Positions 16,891 through 26,339 of a DNA stretch of 64,000 bases are shown here, piece by piece; the first letter of the stretch is position 1, and each line of letters starts with the position of its first letter. This DNA comes from Pyrinomonas sp040289685 (GTDB lineage Bacteria; Acidobacteriota; Blastocatellia; Pyrinomonadales; Pyrinomonadaceae): positions 82,860 through 146,859 of the forward strand of contig NZ_PSLQ01000002.1 in NCBI RefSeq assembly GCF_040289685.1. The letters run 5' to 3'. Below the pieces are notes generated by a model. That model saw nothing but the letters and a program-made list of their open reading frames with translations. It did no database searches and was not told the origin of the DNA. The translations under genes and the position numbers were made by a program.

Positions 16891-18363
16891 ATGGCGATCA
16901 GGATTCAAATACCGACGGCGCTTCGGCAGTATGCGGGCGGAACGGCCGAACTGCAGGTCGAAGCGCGCACAGTGGGCGAAGCGCTGGCACAACTGACCGA
17001 GCGACACACAGAGTTGCGCCGACATCTTTTCAGCGAGCAGAACAGATTGCGGAACTTCGTCAACGTGTACGTTAACGACGAAGACATACGTCACGCACAA
17101 GGGCTCGAAACGCCGGTGAAAGATGGCGATACAGTGATGATCGTGCCTTCCATCGCCGGCGGCGCCGTGACCGAAGAGGCGTTGTCGGTCGGTCACGCGG
17201 GGGAACTTCCGACGCTCAGCAACCAAGAGATCGCGCGTTACAGTCGTCACTTGATCATGCCGGAGGTCGGCATGGAAGGACAGCGGAGGCTGAAAGCGGC
17301 GCGCGTGCTGATGATCGGCACAGGCGGTCTCGGCGCGCCGCTCGGCCTCTATCTTGCTGCCGCTGGCGTTGGGCACCTCGGCATCGTCGATTTCGACGTG
17401 GTTGATGAATCGAACCTACAACGGCAAGTAATCCACGGCACGCGCGATGTCGGACGCCCGAAGATCGAGTCGGCACGCGATCGCTTGCGCGACATCAACC
17501 CTTATATCGAGATCGAAACCTACAACACGCGCTTGACCAGCGAGAACGCGCTCGAACTGTTCCGTGAATACGACATCATCGTCGATGGCACAGACAACTT
17601 TCCGACGCGCTATCTGGTCAACGACGCTTGCGTCCTGACGGGCAAGCCGAACGTGTACGGATCGATCTTCCGTTTCGAGGGACAGGCGAGCGTCTTTTGG
17701 GCCGCGCGCGGCGCTTGTTACCGTTGTCTCTATCCGGAACCGCCGCCGCCGGGGCTCGTCCCATCATGCGCCGAGGGGGGCGTGCTCGGCGTGCTACCGG
17801 GCATCGTCGGCGCAATTCAGGCTAATGAGACGATCAAGTTGATCTTGGGTGGCGGCGAGCCGCTCATCAATCGTTTGTTGCTCTTCGATGCTTGGCACAT
17901 GCGTTTTCGCGAATTGAAACTGCGCAAGGATCCGAATTGCCCGGTGTGTGGTCCGAATGCTACGATCAAGGAGTTGGTCGATTACGAAGCTTTCTGTGGG
18001 TTGCGCGGTCAAGAGGGCGCAACCGGAAAGAGCGACGCTGAGATGGAAGAGATCACGGCAACTGAGCTGAAACAGCGTTTGGATCGGGGTGAGCCGGTTC
18101 AAATCATCGATGTTCGCGAGCCGGCTGAGTACGAGATCGCGCGATTGCCGCAAGCGAAATTGATCCCGCTCAAAGAAGTGGTTGCGCGCATGGATGAGAT
18201 CGATCCGAGCAAAGAGACGGTGGTCCATTGCAAAGGCGGCGTGCGCAGCGCCAAAGCGATCGAAGCTCTGCGACGCGCCGGATTCACCGGTCGGTTGTTG
18301 AACTTAAAAGGCGGGATCACCGCTTGGTCGAACGAAGTCGATCCGAGCGTGCCGAAGTACTGA
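16891..18363 (+). CDS. CysO-MoeB/ThiF-rhodanese three-domain fusion
   Basis: This 490-residue protein joins three modules. Residues 1-91 are a ubiquitin-like sulfur carrier of CysO/MoaD type (IPTALRQYAGG, FVNVYVNDEDIR) ending in SIAGG at 87-91. Residues 107-355 are an E1-like adenylyltransferase: nucleotide loop GTGGLGAP (143-150), candidate sulfur cysteine C293, and zinc cysteines C276, C279, C350 and C353. Residues 387-490 are a rhodanese domain with active C447 (HCKGG). The last two together equal MoeZ. The enzyme should adenylate a carrier's C-terminal glycine and swap in sulfur, but its own carrier is locked internally unless cleaved at GG. It follows mec by 4 bases and ends the cluster. 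Confidence 0.92.
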   Translation: MAIRIQIPTALRQYAGGTAELQVEARTVGEALAQLTERHTELRRHLFSEQNRLRNFVNVYVNDEDIRHAQGLETPVKDGDTVMIVPSIAGGAVTEEALSVGHAGELPTLSNQEIARYSRHLIMPEVGMEGQRRLKAARVLMIGTGGLGAPLGLYLAAAGVGHLGIVDFDVVDESNLQRQVIHGTRDVGRPKIESARDRLRDINPYIEIETYNTRLTSENALELFREYDIIVDGTDNFPTRYLVNDACVLTGKPNVYGSIFRFEGQASVFWAARGACYRCLYPEPPPPGLVPSCAEGGVLGVLPGIVGAIQANETIKLILGGGEPLINRLLLFDAWHMRFRELKLRKDPNCPVCGPNATIKELVDYEAFCGLRGQEGATGKSDAEMEEITATELKQRLDRGEPVQIIDVREPAEYEIARLPQAKLIPLKEVVARMDEIDPSKETVVHCKGGVRSAKAIEALRRAGFTGRLLNLKGGITAWSNEVDPSVPKY

Positions 18364-18384
18364 ACTCGATGGATTGCGACACAA

Positions 18385-18423
18385 GGCGAGCAGCTCGCTT
18401 CGATTCAGGGCGGGCTGCTCGCC
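18385..18423. terminator. terminator between the sulfur cluster and mlaD
   Basis: GGCGAGCAGC (18385-18394) pairs exactly with GCTGCTCGCC (18414-18423) over a 19-base loop, followed by GTTTCT. It lies between two convergent genes and could stop transcription from both sides. Confidence 0.65.
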
Positions 18424-18440
18424 GTTTCTGGGTGAAAGCT

Positions 18441-19586
18441 TCAGAAGAGCGAAACTTTGATGCGCAGGTATTTGCCCGGATCGCGCCGAAAATCGTAGAT
18501 CAACTTGACCGCTTCGGATGAAAGCTGATTGACATTGGTATAGAGTTGATCGTCGGTCAGCAGTTTCCCGACTGTCCCCTCGCCGCGTTGAGCGCTGGCG
18601 ATCATCTCATCGATGCGGGCCGTGGTGGCGTTCAATCGCGCGATGGCGATCCGCGCGTCGTTGTAAAAGGCTTCGTCGGTGAGAAGCTTGCCGAAGGTGC
18701 CGCGTCCAGCGCGGATGTCAGCGACGATGGCGTTGATCTCGTCAGCCGAGCGATTAAGGCGCGCCACGGCCGTGCGCGCTTCGTTGTAAAGAGCTTCATC
18801 GGTCAATAACTTGCCTGCTGTACCGCGTCCGCGCCGAAGGTCGGCTGAGATCGTTTGCAGTTCAGCCGTGACGGTGGCGAGGTTGTTGTAAAGCGTCGGG
18901 TCGTTGATTAGCTGTCCGGCAGTGCCTTCGCCTGAACGTATGCGTCGCGTCAAATCCTGAATGTCGCGCACGGCGGCGTTCAAATTGTTGTAGAACGATT
19001 CGTCGTTGAGAAACCGCCCGAAGGTTCCTTGCCCTTCGTTGATCTTTTGCGCGATCTCGGTCACTTGACGCGAGAGTTGGTTGAGTTGCTGGACCAGTTC
19101 GTTGCTCGATGCGGTTACGTCGGCGAGCGTGTTGGCCGAACTCGAACGCAAAAGGTCGCCATCGTTGATCGGTTGCCCTAGCGCAGTGCCCGGCGTGATG
19201 TTGATCAGCTTATCAGTGCCGAGAATGCTCGGTGAACCGAGCGTGGCGATCGAGTCGCTGCGAATGCGTTCGGTGGCGGGACGGCCGTCGATCACCGATT
19301 CGATCTCCATCAACGCTTCGATCTTGGGCGCGTTCGGATCATCCGATGGCGGCAGCAGGCGCACGTCTTTGACGGTGCCGACGCGCACGCCCGCCAACCT
19401 TACCTCGGAACCGCCGCGCAACCCGTCGGCGTTGGCAAACTGCGCGCGCAGTCGGAGCTTTGGCGTAAAAGGCGTGAAGTCTCCAGCCGCGCTCAGGATG
19501 AGGAAGATCAGGATGGCGATGGCGATGACGACGAACAGGCCGACGCGCAGTTCACGCAGTCCAACTTTCTTTCTGGTTGGTGGCAT
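18441..19586 (-). CDS. mlaD: MlaD-family (MCE domain) substrate-binding protein with five C-terminal repeats
   Basis: The protein has an N-terminal membrane anchor (residues 14-33), an MCE domain (about 43-135, with GLRGGSEVRLAGVRVGTV), and a helical tail. In the tail a 16-18 residue unit, G-x-GT-x-G-x-[FL]-[LI]-x-D-x-x-[LF]-Y, recurs five times from residues 185, 219, 253, 294 and 335. The spacings are 34, 34, 41 and 41 residues. MlaD-type proteins form hexameric rings with the MlaEF transporter and shuttle phospholipids between membranes. The repeat tail is probably a long helical bundle or tunnel. It is the last gene of an mlaE-mlaF-mlaD operon. Confidence 0.88.
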   Translation of the reverse strand: MPPTRKKVGLRELRVGLFVVIAIAILIFLILSAAGDFTPFTPKLRLRAQFANADGLRGGSEVRLAGVRVGTVKDVRLLPPSDDPNAPKIEALMEIESVIDGRPATERIRSDSIATLGSPSILGTDKLINITPGTALGQPINDGDLLRSSSANTLADVTASSNELVQQLNQLSRQVTEIAQKINEGQGTFGRFLNDESFYNNLNAAVRDIQDLTRRIRSGEGTAGQLINDPTLYNNLATVTAELQTISADLRRGRGTAGKLLTDEALYNEARTAVARLNRSADEINAIVADIRAGRGTFGKLLTDEAFYNDARIAIARLNATTARIDEMIASAQRGEGTVGKLLTDDQLYTNVNQLSSEAVKLIYDFRRDPGKYLRIKVSLF

Positions 19587-19712
19587 AGGACGTTTACGAG
19601 GCGGCTCTTGCGACCGCGCTTCATCGGTCGCAAGGGCGCGTTGATCTTCGGTTCGAACGGTAGAAGTTTAGACGCGATTGCGGTCGTTTGTCGAGAGGCG
19701 CCGTTCGAGAAG

Positions 19713-20594
19713 CTATTTGCCGCGAACGAACCAGCGGATGTACGGGTCTTCGGATTTGAAGAGTTCTTCGTCCGTCCCGCTGAAGATGATGCGTCCATCG
19801 CGGATCATGATGATTTTGGTGTTGAGCAGGCAGAGGCGTTCGCCCTCTTCCTCGAAGACGACGTTGCCGCGTTCGTCGATGGTTGCGTACTCGCCCGTCA
19901 AATACTCGACGTTGTTCATCTCGTGCGTGACGAAGATGGATGAGACGTCTTCCAAATCGCGCAATTTGATCGCCAGTTCGCAGATCGTGCGCGCCGTCGG
20001 CGGATCGAGTCCAGCGGTCGGCTCGTCGAAAAGGACGATCTTGGGATCGCCGACCAGCGCGCGAGCGATGCCGACGCGTCGGCGCATGCCGCCCGAAAGT
20101 TCGTTTGGCATCTTGTCGATGGCGTCCTCGAGGTTAACGAAGCGGAGCATGCGGCGAACCTCTTGCTCGATCTCTTCTTCGGGTACGCCCTGCTCGCGCA
20201 GCCGATAAGCGACGTTCTCGTAAACGGAGAGGGAATCGAAAAGCGCGCCCTCTTGAAAGACCATGCCGATCTTCTTGCGAACGCGCATCATCTCCGTTTC
20301 GTCATAGTCGGTGATGTCCTCACCATCGATGAAGATCCTGCCGGCATCGGGCTTGATCAATCCGAGCACCAACTTGATGATGGTCGATTTGCCGCTCCCC
20401 GAACCGCCGAGAATGATCTTGGTTTCGCCTTTGCGGACGGTGAAGCTGATGCCATCGAGCACCTTGTGGTCGTCGAAGGCAAGATACACGTCGCGAAACT
20501 CGATGGCCGGTACAATGCGGTTCGTCTCTGCTGGCAGCGCCGAGACCTCGGCCGTACGTCTTTCCGCCGTTGAGATGTCGTCCGTAATGACCAT
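19713..20594 (-). CDS. mlaF: ABC transporter ATP-binding protein, MlaF type
   Basis: The ATPase core starts at about residue 30 and shows Walker A GGSGSGKST, signature LSGGMRRRVGIARAL and Walker B IVLFDEPTAGLDP, with the H-loop in THEMNN. About 28 extra residues precede the domain, and a C-terminal extension follows as in the MlaF/Mkl group. It should power lipid transport with the MlaE-like permease encoded 15 bases upstream and MlaD downstream. No mlaB or mlaC homologue is adjacent. Confidence 0.92.
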   Translation of the reverse strand: MVITDDISTAERRTAEVSALPAETNRIVPAIEFRDVYLAFDDHKVLDGISFTVRKGETKIILGGSGSGKSTIIKLVLGLIKPDAGRIFIDGEDITDYDETEMMRVRKKIGMVFQEGALFDSLSVYENVAYRLREQGVPEEEIEQEVRRMLRFVNLEDAIDKMPNELSGGMRRRVGIARALVGDPKIVLFDEPTAGLDPPTARTICELAIKLRDLEDVSSIFVTHEMNNVEYLTGEYATIDERGNVVFEEEGERLCLLNTKIIMIRDGRIIFSGTDEELFKSEDPYIRWFVRGK

Positions 20595-20609
20595 CCTCCT
20601 CCCGACCGT

Positions 20610-21377
20610 TCATGGTGGCGTCTCTAGGATAACCTGCAACGCATTGGCGAGAAAGAAATCGGCGATGATCACCAGAATCGAGCCGAGCACCACCGCCGTC
20701 GTCGTCGAGCGCCCGACGCCGACCGTGCCGCCCTCGGTCTTCAAACCTTGACGGCAAGCGACCGTACCGATGATCAAGGCGAAAAAGATCGGTTTAATGA
20801 CGCCGCCGAGGATGTCTTCGAACTGCAGACCATCGCGCACGCCCGAAAGGAAAGTGTTGCTCGCCAGTCCGTAAAGCGTGGTCGCCACGATCATGCCGCC
20901 GCCAATGCCGACCACGTCGGCGACCACGGTCAGCAGCGGTAACATAACGAGAAGCGCGATCAAACGCGGCGCGACGAGCTTGCGCACTGGATCGGTGCCG
21001 AGCGCGCGCATCGCGTCGATCTGTTGAGAGACGACCATCGACCCGAGTTCAGCGGAGATGGCCGAGCCGACGCGCCCCGTCACCATGAGCGCCGTCAACA
21101 CTGGACCTAGTTCGCGCACCAGAGAGATGGCCACCAAGCGTCCGGTCTGATCCTGCGCGCCGTAGTACTTTAGCGTCGGATAGGTCTGCAAGGTGAGCAC
21201 GCCGCCGGTGAAGAAACCGGTCAGCAAGATGATCGTCAACGAGCCGACGCCGATGATATCCATCTGCGTGATGATCTCGTTGAAGTAGCGCGGGCGTTTG
21301 AAAACGCCGCGGGCGGCCCGCGCCACCAGCAGCGTCATCTCCTGAACCTCTAGCAGGGCGCGCGTGGCGATGTTCAT
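20610..21377 (-). CDS. mlaE: MlaE-family lipid ABC transporter permease
   Basis: This 255-residue permease has the family core: PRYFNEIITQMDIIGVGSL leading into a first membrane helix, GFFTGGVLTLQ, the coupling region VRELGPVLTALMVTGRVGSAISAELGSM, and three or four further hydrophobic segments. I chose the ATG at 21377. A TTG at 21428 or an ATG at 21338 (with AGGAG directly before it) are alternatives. It is the first gene of the mlaE-mlaF-mlaD operon that likely maintains outer-membrane lipid asymmetry. Confidence 0.88.
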   Translation of the reverse strand: MNIATRALLEVQEMTLLVARAARGVFKRPRYFNEIITQMDIIGVGSLTIILLTGFFTGGVLTLQTYPTLKYYGAQDQTGRLVAISLVRELGPVLTALMVTGRVGSAISAELGSMVVSQQIDAMRALGTDPVRKLVAPRLIALLVMLPLLTVVADVVGIGGGMIVATTLYGLASNTFLSGVRDGLQFEDILGGVIKPIFFALIIGTVACRQGLKTEGGTVGVGRSTTTAVVLGSILVIIADFFLANALQVILETPP

Positions 21378-21504
21378 GGTCCAGCGGAATGCGCAAGAGG
21401 CGCCCGCCGCTCTGTCTTTCGCGTTCAAGGCGGACGCGCGGTCGCGCGAATCGGGTAGCTATCTTGCGAGAAAAGTAGTGCAAGCGTCAAGCATACGGTA
21501 AAGC

Positions 21505-22107
21505 TCACGGACGGGCGTTTGATGGGGCGGGAGCGGTAGACGAAGGCTTCTGCGTCGTCGGCGATTGGTTCGTCGAGCGTTGTTGCTGTTGGCGAGCGCG
21601 TTCTTGTTCGCGCAGTTGTCTGAAGAGCCGAAGCTGTTCCGGCGTAAGCACGCGACGAATCTCCATTTCGACCCGTGCGCGATGGCGCGTCACTGCCGCT
21701 TGGGCGTCGGCCAGTTCTTGAATGCGCGCTTCGATCTCGCGTTCATCCAACTGGTCGGCATAAATGGCTTCGTCGAGCGCGCGCTGAGCTTGGCGCAGGC
21801 GAGTCGTGACGAGTTGACCGGTGCGATTGTTTCGCCGCCGTATTTCACGGATCTGTTGTCTTTGCTCGGGCGTCAGATTCAGCAGGTCGAGCAACGGGCG
21901 CTGGCGCGTCGGCGCGTTCTGGTTCTGCGCGTTGGGCCGGTTGGATGGCGACGGCTGTGCCACGGCGCGATTGGCCGGGGGGGGCTGATTCGCCGGTTTC
22001 GTTGCAGGCGTCTGTGCCAGTGCTAGGTGCGAGGCGAAGAGCGCCGTTGCTCCAGCGTACCAGATGCTCTTCGCTCGCGATCGGCGCGCTTTGTGTCGCC
22101 CCCACAT
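21505..22107 (-). CDS. Spy/CpxP-like periplasmic protein (LTxxQ family)
   Basis: The 200-residue protein has a signal peptide (YAGATALFASHLALA), a Pro/Asn/Gln-rich linker, and a helical domain with two LTxxQ-type motifs (LNLTPEQRQQI near residue 75 and VLTPEQLRLF near 150), the mark of Spy/CpxP/ZraP proteins. These act as periplasmic chaperones or metal-stress sensors. The tail is Gln/Ser/Pro-rich and disordered. Start 22107 follows GAGGGGAAAG. It lies between the mla operon and an ECF sigma/anti-sigma pair, so it may be a stress-regulon member. Confidence 0.75.
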   Translation of the reverse strand: MWGRHKARRSRAKSIWYAGATALFASHLALAQTPATKPANQPPPANRAVAQPSPSNRPNAQNQNAPTRQRPLLDLLNLTPEQRQQIREIRRRNNRTGQLVTTRLRQAQRALDEAIYADQLDEREIEARIQELADAQAAVTRHRARVEMEIRRVLTPEQLRLFRQLREQERARQQQQRSTNQSPTTQKPSSTAPAPSNARP

Positions 22108-22346
22108 TTGATCTTTCCCCTCGGTCAAAAACGTTAGGCGGCGGCGCAATGGATTCGTGACCATTTTCTTCGTTCAACCCCTCGTTTGTTTCGGCGAGTC
22201 GCTCAACCACCGATCTTCGGTCTCGCTCAATGGCTCAGTCGGCTCCGAAGTCCGCCTGAGCGACGTCGCCAGAAATCTCCGCAATCGGGATGCTGACCTC
22301 GCTTTATATCTCTCAAGCGCTTGCGCCCAAGCCCTAAGGAGCATCA

Positions 22347-23072
22347 TCAATCGTTGATCTCGCTCAGCAGATCCGAAAGGCGCGGGATCGCGTCATCGTT
22401 GCGTGCATAAATGGCTTGCTCTTGCACGGGGGCGGTTTTGCGCACAGTTGACGCGCGACGCGGTACGTTCGGCGCCCTTGTCCGCACGCCCTCATCGGCC
22501 ACATCTTCCATGACTTTGGCTGCCGCTTGCTCTTCGGCGACGCGGTCGAGCGCCTCGGCACGCGCTTGCGCAACGCGCTCAGCTACAATGCGTTCGACTT
22601 GTTCGCGCGTGTAGAGCGGTTCGGAAGGGCGGTCGGGGCGTTCGGATTGAACTGGTGCGCGGAGGATTCCCGTGCGCAGCGTCAGACCCTGCGCGGAGTA
22701 ACTTATTTCGGCGTTAGTGATGGCCAACGCGGCGAGCGCGCAAATGACCGCCGAAGCAAACACCATGCTCGTTTTCAGCCAAAGGGGCGAGAGCGCGAAG
22801 AAGTCGCGCAGAGCTTGCAGCGCGCGTCGCCACTCGGGCACGCGCTGCACGTCCACTGTCGCGCGGTCCATGGCGGGAACGCTGACCATCTGACGCCACT
22901 CGCCGATCGCGTCGCGCACTCGACTGAAGGAGGCGAGTTCTTCGCGACACGCCACGCAAGACGTAAGATGTTGCTCGAAGCGCGTCGTCGCGTCTTCGTT
23001 CAGCTCGCCGTAAAGGTAAGAGATTAAGTCAGCGGCGCACGCGCGAGTGTCGTTAAAGTCTCCTCGATGCAT
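22347..23072 (-). CDS. zf-HC2 anti-sigma factor
   Basis: The N-terminus has the zinc motif C12 ... H-x3-C-x2-C (QHLTSCVACREEL) and one membrane helix at about residues 97-118 (TSMVFASAVICALAALAI). The C-terminal part of about 110 residues is charged and helical. A strong GGAGGAAT site, inside the end of the sigma gene, precedes the ATG. The gene overlaps the sigma factor gene by 20 bases, strong evidence for a co-translated regulator pair. The sensed signal is unknown. Confidence 0.85.
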   Translation of the reverse strand: MHRGDFNDTRACAADLISYLYGELNEDATTRFEQHLTSCVACREELASFSRVRDAIGEWRQMVSVPAMDRATVDVQRVPEWRRALQALRDFFALSPLWLKTSMVFASAVICALAALAITNAEISYSAQGLTLRTGILRAPVQSERPDRPSEPLYTREQVERIVAERVAQARAEALDRVAEEQAAAKVMEDVADEGVRTRAPNVPRRASTVRKTAPVQEQAIYARNDDAIPRLSDLLSEIND

Positions 23073-23646
23073 ATTCCTCCCCCATCACGTTGAACCTTTC
23101 CAGCCTCATGCGCAGTTGTTTGAAGGCCGTGTAGAGCCTGCTTTTGACCGTGCTGACTGGCAACTGCAAGGTCTCGGCGATCTCTTGAAAGGTCATCTCT
23201 TCGAACTCTTTCATGATGACCACTTGTCTCAATTCCGACGGAAGCGCGTTGACCGCTCGACGGACAGCTTCCACACGTTCGCGCGCTTCGACTTCGTGCG
23301 CTGGCGACGCTGCGCGAGAGTCGTCGAGCGCAAAGTGCGCGCCGTTCGGTTCGTCGAGCGATTCTTCAGCGCGCACGCGCTCGCGTCGCATGCGCGTGAT
23401 GCACTGGTTGACGGCGATGCGATGAAGCCACGATGAGACCTTGGCCTCGCGACGAAAGCCAGGCAAGTTCCGAAAAGCCGAGAGGAAAGTTTCCTGCGTC
23501 GCATCGCGCGCAGCATCCTCCGACCCAAGCATGCCCAAGGCGAGCAGAAAGATGCGCCGCTCCCAACGACGCATGATCTCGCCAAAAGCCTCTGCGTCGC
23601 CGGCAAGCGCTCGCTCGACCAGTTGCTCGTCGCTCGCTTGCTCCAT
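23053..23646 (-). CDS. ECF RNA polymerase sigma factor
   Basis: This 197-residue sigma factor has region 2 at about residues 20-90 (with DATQETFLSAFRNLPGF) and region 4 at about 130-185 (EMTFQEIAETLQLPVSTVKSRLYTAFKQL). The ATG at 23646 is chosen; a GTG at 23667 would add seven residues. It is translationally coupled to the downstream anti-sigma factor. Targets may include the Spy-like gene further downstream, but no promoter motif was identified. Confidence 0.9.
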   Translation of the reverse strand: MEQASDEQLVERALAGDAEAFGEIMRRWERRIFLLALGMLGSEDAARDATQETFLSAFRNLPGFRREAKVSSWLHRIAVNQCITRMRRERVRAEESLDEPNGAHFALDDSRAASPAHEVEARERVEAVRRAVNALPSELRQVVIMKEFEEMTFQEIAETLQLPVSTVKSRLYTAFKQLRMRLERFNVMGEEYASRRL

Positions 23647-24483
23647 TCGCCGCCAACCAGTGCGCACGACGGCGCGCTTCTCATTCGTTTAGACGCCGAG
23701 CGTAACCCGACGGACGGCTAAAGTGTAGCGCGCCCGACGATCCCGCAGAAAACCGCCGCCGAGCTTGATGCGCTCGCACAACAAAGATGGCCCAGCGTCG
23801 AAGGGCGCTTTGGCGCGCAACAAAGACGGACGGAATCTCAGTAACCGCTTTGACCGGCAAAAAGCGTTTCCGAGAATGGAAATCAATCGGGTTCGGGAAA
23901 GTCGCGCGCCGCTTCACCAAGAAGGCGCCGACTTTCGCCTACGGTTCATCGCTTCTTGGAAAAATCTCTGCCGCCATCGGCGCGATGAGCAGCGAGCGAC
24001 TAAATACTTCACAAAAAGAGAGGCCATCAAAAGGTCGCCTCCCTTCGCCGTCACCCGGCATCAATCGTCACCAGCACCGAAGAGAAGCGATGATGGTCAT
24101 GCTCTTTCCGGTCGCTGACAGCAGCTTCAACGATAAAGCGAGATACGCAATGTCGCGTTTCTTCCAAAATGTAACTGGGAAAGCGCGGATGTAAGCAGGA
24201 AAACATGCTGTTTGCACGTCAACAATAAAGTGGGAGCTATCTGGGCCATGTCCCCGCAGCTCGCCGCCGCTTCGCTGAAAGAGCAGCAAGCGGCTGTGGT
24301 CAAGACGTCTGAGTGACTGGTGTCGCTCCGCCGAGGGTCTCCAGAGCATCGAAGGATCTGCATGGGAACTGATAAACATTGACAGCGATGTTTTAGCACG
24401 GTAGCATCGACATTCGCGCGCCCTCTCTTTGAGTGGGCGCCGCGTTTCCACGGCCACTTCAAACTTCTCTGGATGGCAACGGG
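23647..24483. other. long intergenic region without a convincing gene
   Basis: Several short overlapping frames exist on both strands, but none has a convincing ribosome site, codon pattern or recognisable protein. The sequence is less GC-rich than its neighbours. An imperfect 16-base direct repeat occurs at 23775 and 23814 (CGCACAACAAAGATGG and CGCGCAACAAAGACGG). It separates two divergent genes, so promoters for both should be here. Confidence 0.5.
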
Positions 24484-26292
24484 ATGCCCATCGCTCCAAA
24501 GCGTTTACGTCTGCTTTACATCGTGCTCGGAATGCTCTTCGTCATTGGGCCGCTGCCGTTGGCTCTGGCCGGATGGTTTCTTTCCGACCGCAGCGCCAAC
24601 GAGTTGCGATCTGTGGAGGCGCGTTATCAAGCGCAGCTCGTGCGCGACAAGGCGCGTCAAATAGAGCTTTTCGGGCAGCGTTACCGCGACGTCGTCACGG
24701 GACTAGCGCGCGCTTTTGAGTTGGCTGGCGGAGTCCGTTTGATGGGAGCGGCAGGCAGCGATGAGCGCCTGCGGCGCGCTTTGCAGGATGACCCGAACCT
24801 CATCGCGCTCGCCATTTTGCCCGTGCGCGGCGAGCCGCACGTTGCATACAAGCCCGACGCCATCACGCGCGAGGAAGCGAACCAGTGCATCGAGTCGGTG
24901 TTGGCGCGCGTCGTTGGCCGCAGCGTAGTGATCGACCGGCCGCGTTTGATTCGGTCCAGTCAAGAGATGGGGTTGACGATCGCTGCGCCAGTGATCGACG
25001 AAAGCGAAGAGATCGGTGCCGCTGTGGTGGCGGTCGTTTCGTTGCAGGAGATGTTTCGTCTCTTCGGGCAGCAAGGCGCGCGGAGCGAACGTGAGTTGAT
25101 GGCTGCAGGATTGCCCGTAATCTTCGTCGTCGATGACGAGGGGCGAGCGGTGGCCCACCCGGACGCCAGCATCGCGTTGGGGGCGCGGTTGATGAGCAAC
25201 CTTAAGGTGGTGCAAGACTGGATGGAGATGGGGGCACAGGTCGAATCGGCGCTTGCGCCTTTCACTGTCGAGCGTGACGGCAAGAGCATCGCCATGCTCG
25301 GCGCCTATGCGACAGCGGAACTCGGTCCAGGGGCGAGGTTGGGCGTCATCTCGGTGCAGGACGAGCATGCGGCATTGCAGTCGGTTGCTGCCATGCGCGG
25401 GCAGATTTGGGGCATCAGTCTGCTGGGCGCGACCGTTGCGCTCGTCGTTGGCGTGCTGTTTGCGCGCCAGTTGACTCTTCCGGTGCAGGAATTGGCGGCA
25501 AGAGCGCAGCGGATTGCGAGCGGCGATTTTTCGGATCGGCTCTCGATTCGGAGCCGAACCGAGCTTGGCGATCTCGGCAGGTCGTTCAACCAGATGACCG
25601 ATCAGTTGGAGCGTCTCATCGAGGATTTGCGACGCGCTGCCGACGAAAATCGCGAACTCTTCATCGGAACGGTCAAAGCGATGGCGACGGCCATAGACAA
25701 CAAGGATCCTTACACGCGCGGTCATTCCGAGCGCGTCGCCCGCTTCTCCGTTGCCATTGCGCGTCGGCTCGGGCTTTCGGAAGAAGAGGTCGAGAAGGTT
25801 CGCATCAGCGCCTTGCTTCACGATGTCGGCAAGATCGGCGTTGATGATCGGATCTTGAAGAAGCCCGCGCCGCTCACGGACGAAGAGTTCGAGTTGATGA
25901 AGCAACATCCGTTGAAGGGTTACCGCATCATGTCGCAGATCCCGGCGATGCGCGACTTTCTGCCCGGCATCTACATGCATCATGAAAGGCTCGATGGACT
26001 AGGATACCCGCAGGGGTTGAGCGGCGACCAGATCCCGCTGCAAGCGCGCATCATTGCCGTGGCTGACTCATTCGATGCGATGACCACCGAACGGCCATAT
26101 CAACGCGCGATGAGCGCTGAGGTCGCGCTCGAGCTGATCGAATCTTTCGTTGGGACGCGCTACGATGAGCGGGTGGTGCAAGCGTTGATCGGAGCCTACC
26201 GCGGCGGGCAGGTCCGTCCAGTGAACATACAGTCGGTTCGCCGCGCCGAACAGGTTTCGGCGGAAATACCCTTGGAACGACTCTCCGCCTGA
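24484..26292 (+). CDS. membrane sensor with HAMP and HD-GYP domains (cyclic-di-GMP phosphodiesterase)
   Basis: From the ATG at 24484 the 602-residue protein has a membrane helix (10-31), an extracytoplasmic sensor of about 270 residues (Cache-like by position), a second helix (about 311-332), HAMP (about 333-385) and HD-GYP (about 400-590). Catalytic features are intact: HSERVARFS, HDVGKIGVDD, KQHP, HHERLDGLGYPQGL and ADSFDAMTTERPY. It should degrade c-di-GMP in response to an external signal. It is alone on its strand, preceded by a long intergenic stretch. The start at 24433 adds 17 residues before the helix. Confidence 0.9.
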   Translation: MPIAPKRLRLLYIVLGMLFVIGPLPLALAGWFLSDRSANELRSVEARYQAQLVRDKARQIELFGQRYRDVVTGLARAFELAGGVRLMGAAGSDERLRRALQDDPNLIALAILPVRGEPHVAYKPDAITREEANQCIESVLARVVGRSVVIDRPRLIRSSQEMGLTIAAPVIDESEEIGAAVVAVVSLQEMFRLFGQQGARSERELMAAGLPVIFVVDDEGRAVAHPDASIALGARLMSNLKVVQDWMEMGAQVESALAPFTVERDGKSIAMLGAYATAELGPGARLGVISVQDEHAALQSVAAMRGQIWGISLLGATVALVVGVLFARQLTLPVQELAARAQRIASGDFSDRLSIRSRTELGDLGRSFNQMTDQLERLIEDLRRAADENRELFIGTVKAMATAIDNKDPYTRGHSERVARFSVAIARRLGLSEEEVEKVRISALLHDVGKIGVDDRILKKPAPLTDEEFELMKQHPLKGYRIMSQIPAMRDFLPGIYMHHERLDGLGYPQGLSGDQIPLQARIIAVADSFDAMTTERPYQRAMSAEVALELIESFVGTRYDERVVQALIGAYRGGQVRPVNIQSVRRAEQVSAEIPLERLSA

Positions 26293-26339
26293 TGCGGAAC
26301 TCGAAATCGGAGATCATCTCTTCCTCCCGCAGCTTTTTC

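Noticed and set aside
23765..24194. Two overlapping plus-strand frames in the 23.6-24.5 kb gap
   Set aside because: They overlap each other in different frames and lack any recognisable protein features or start signals.
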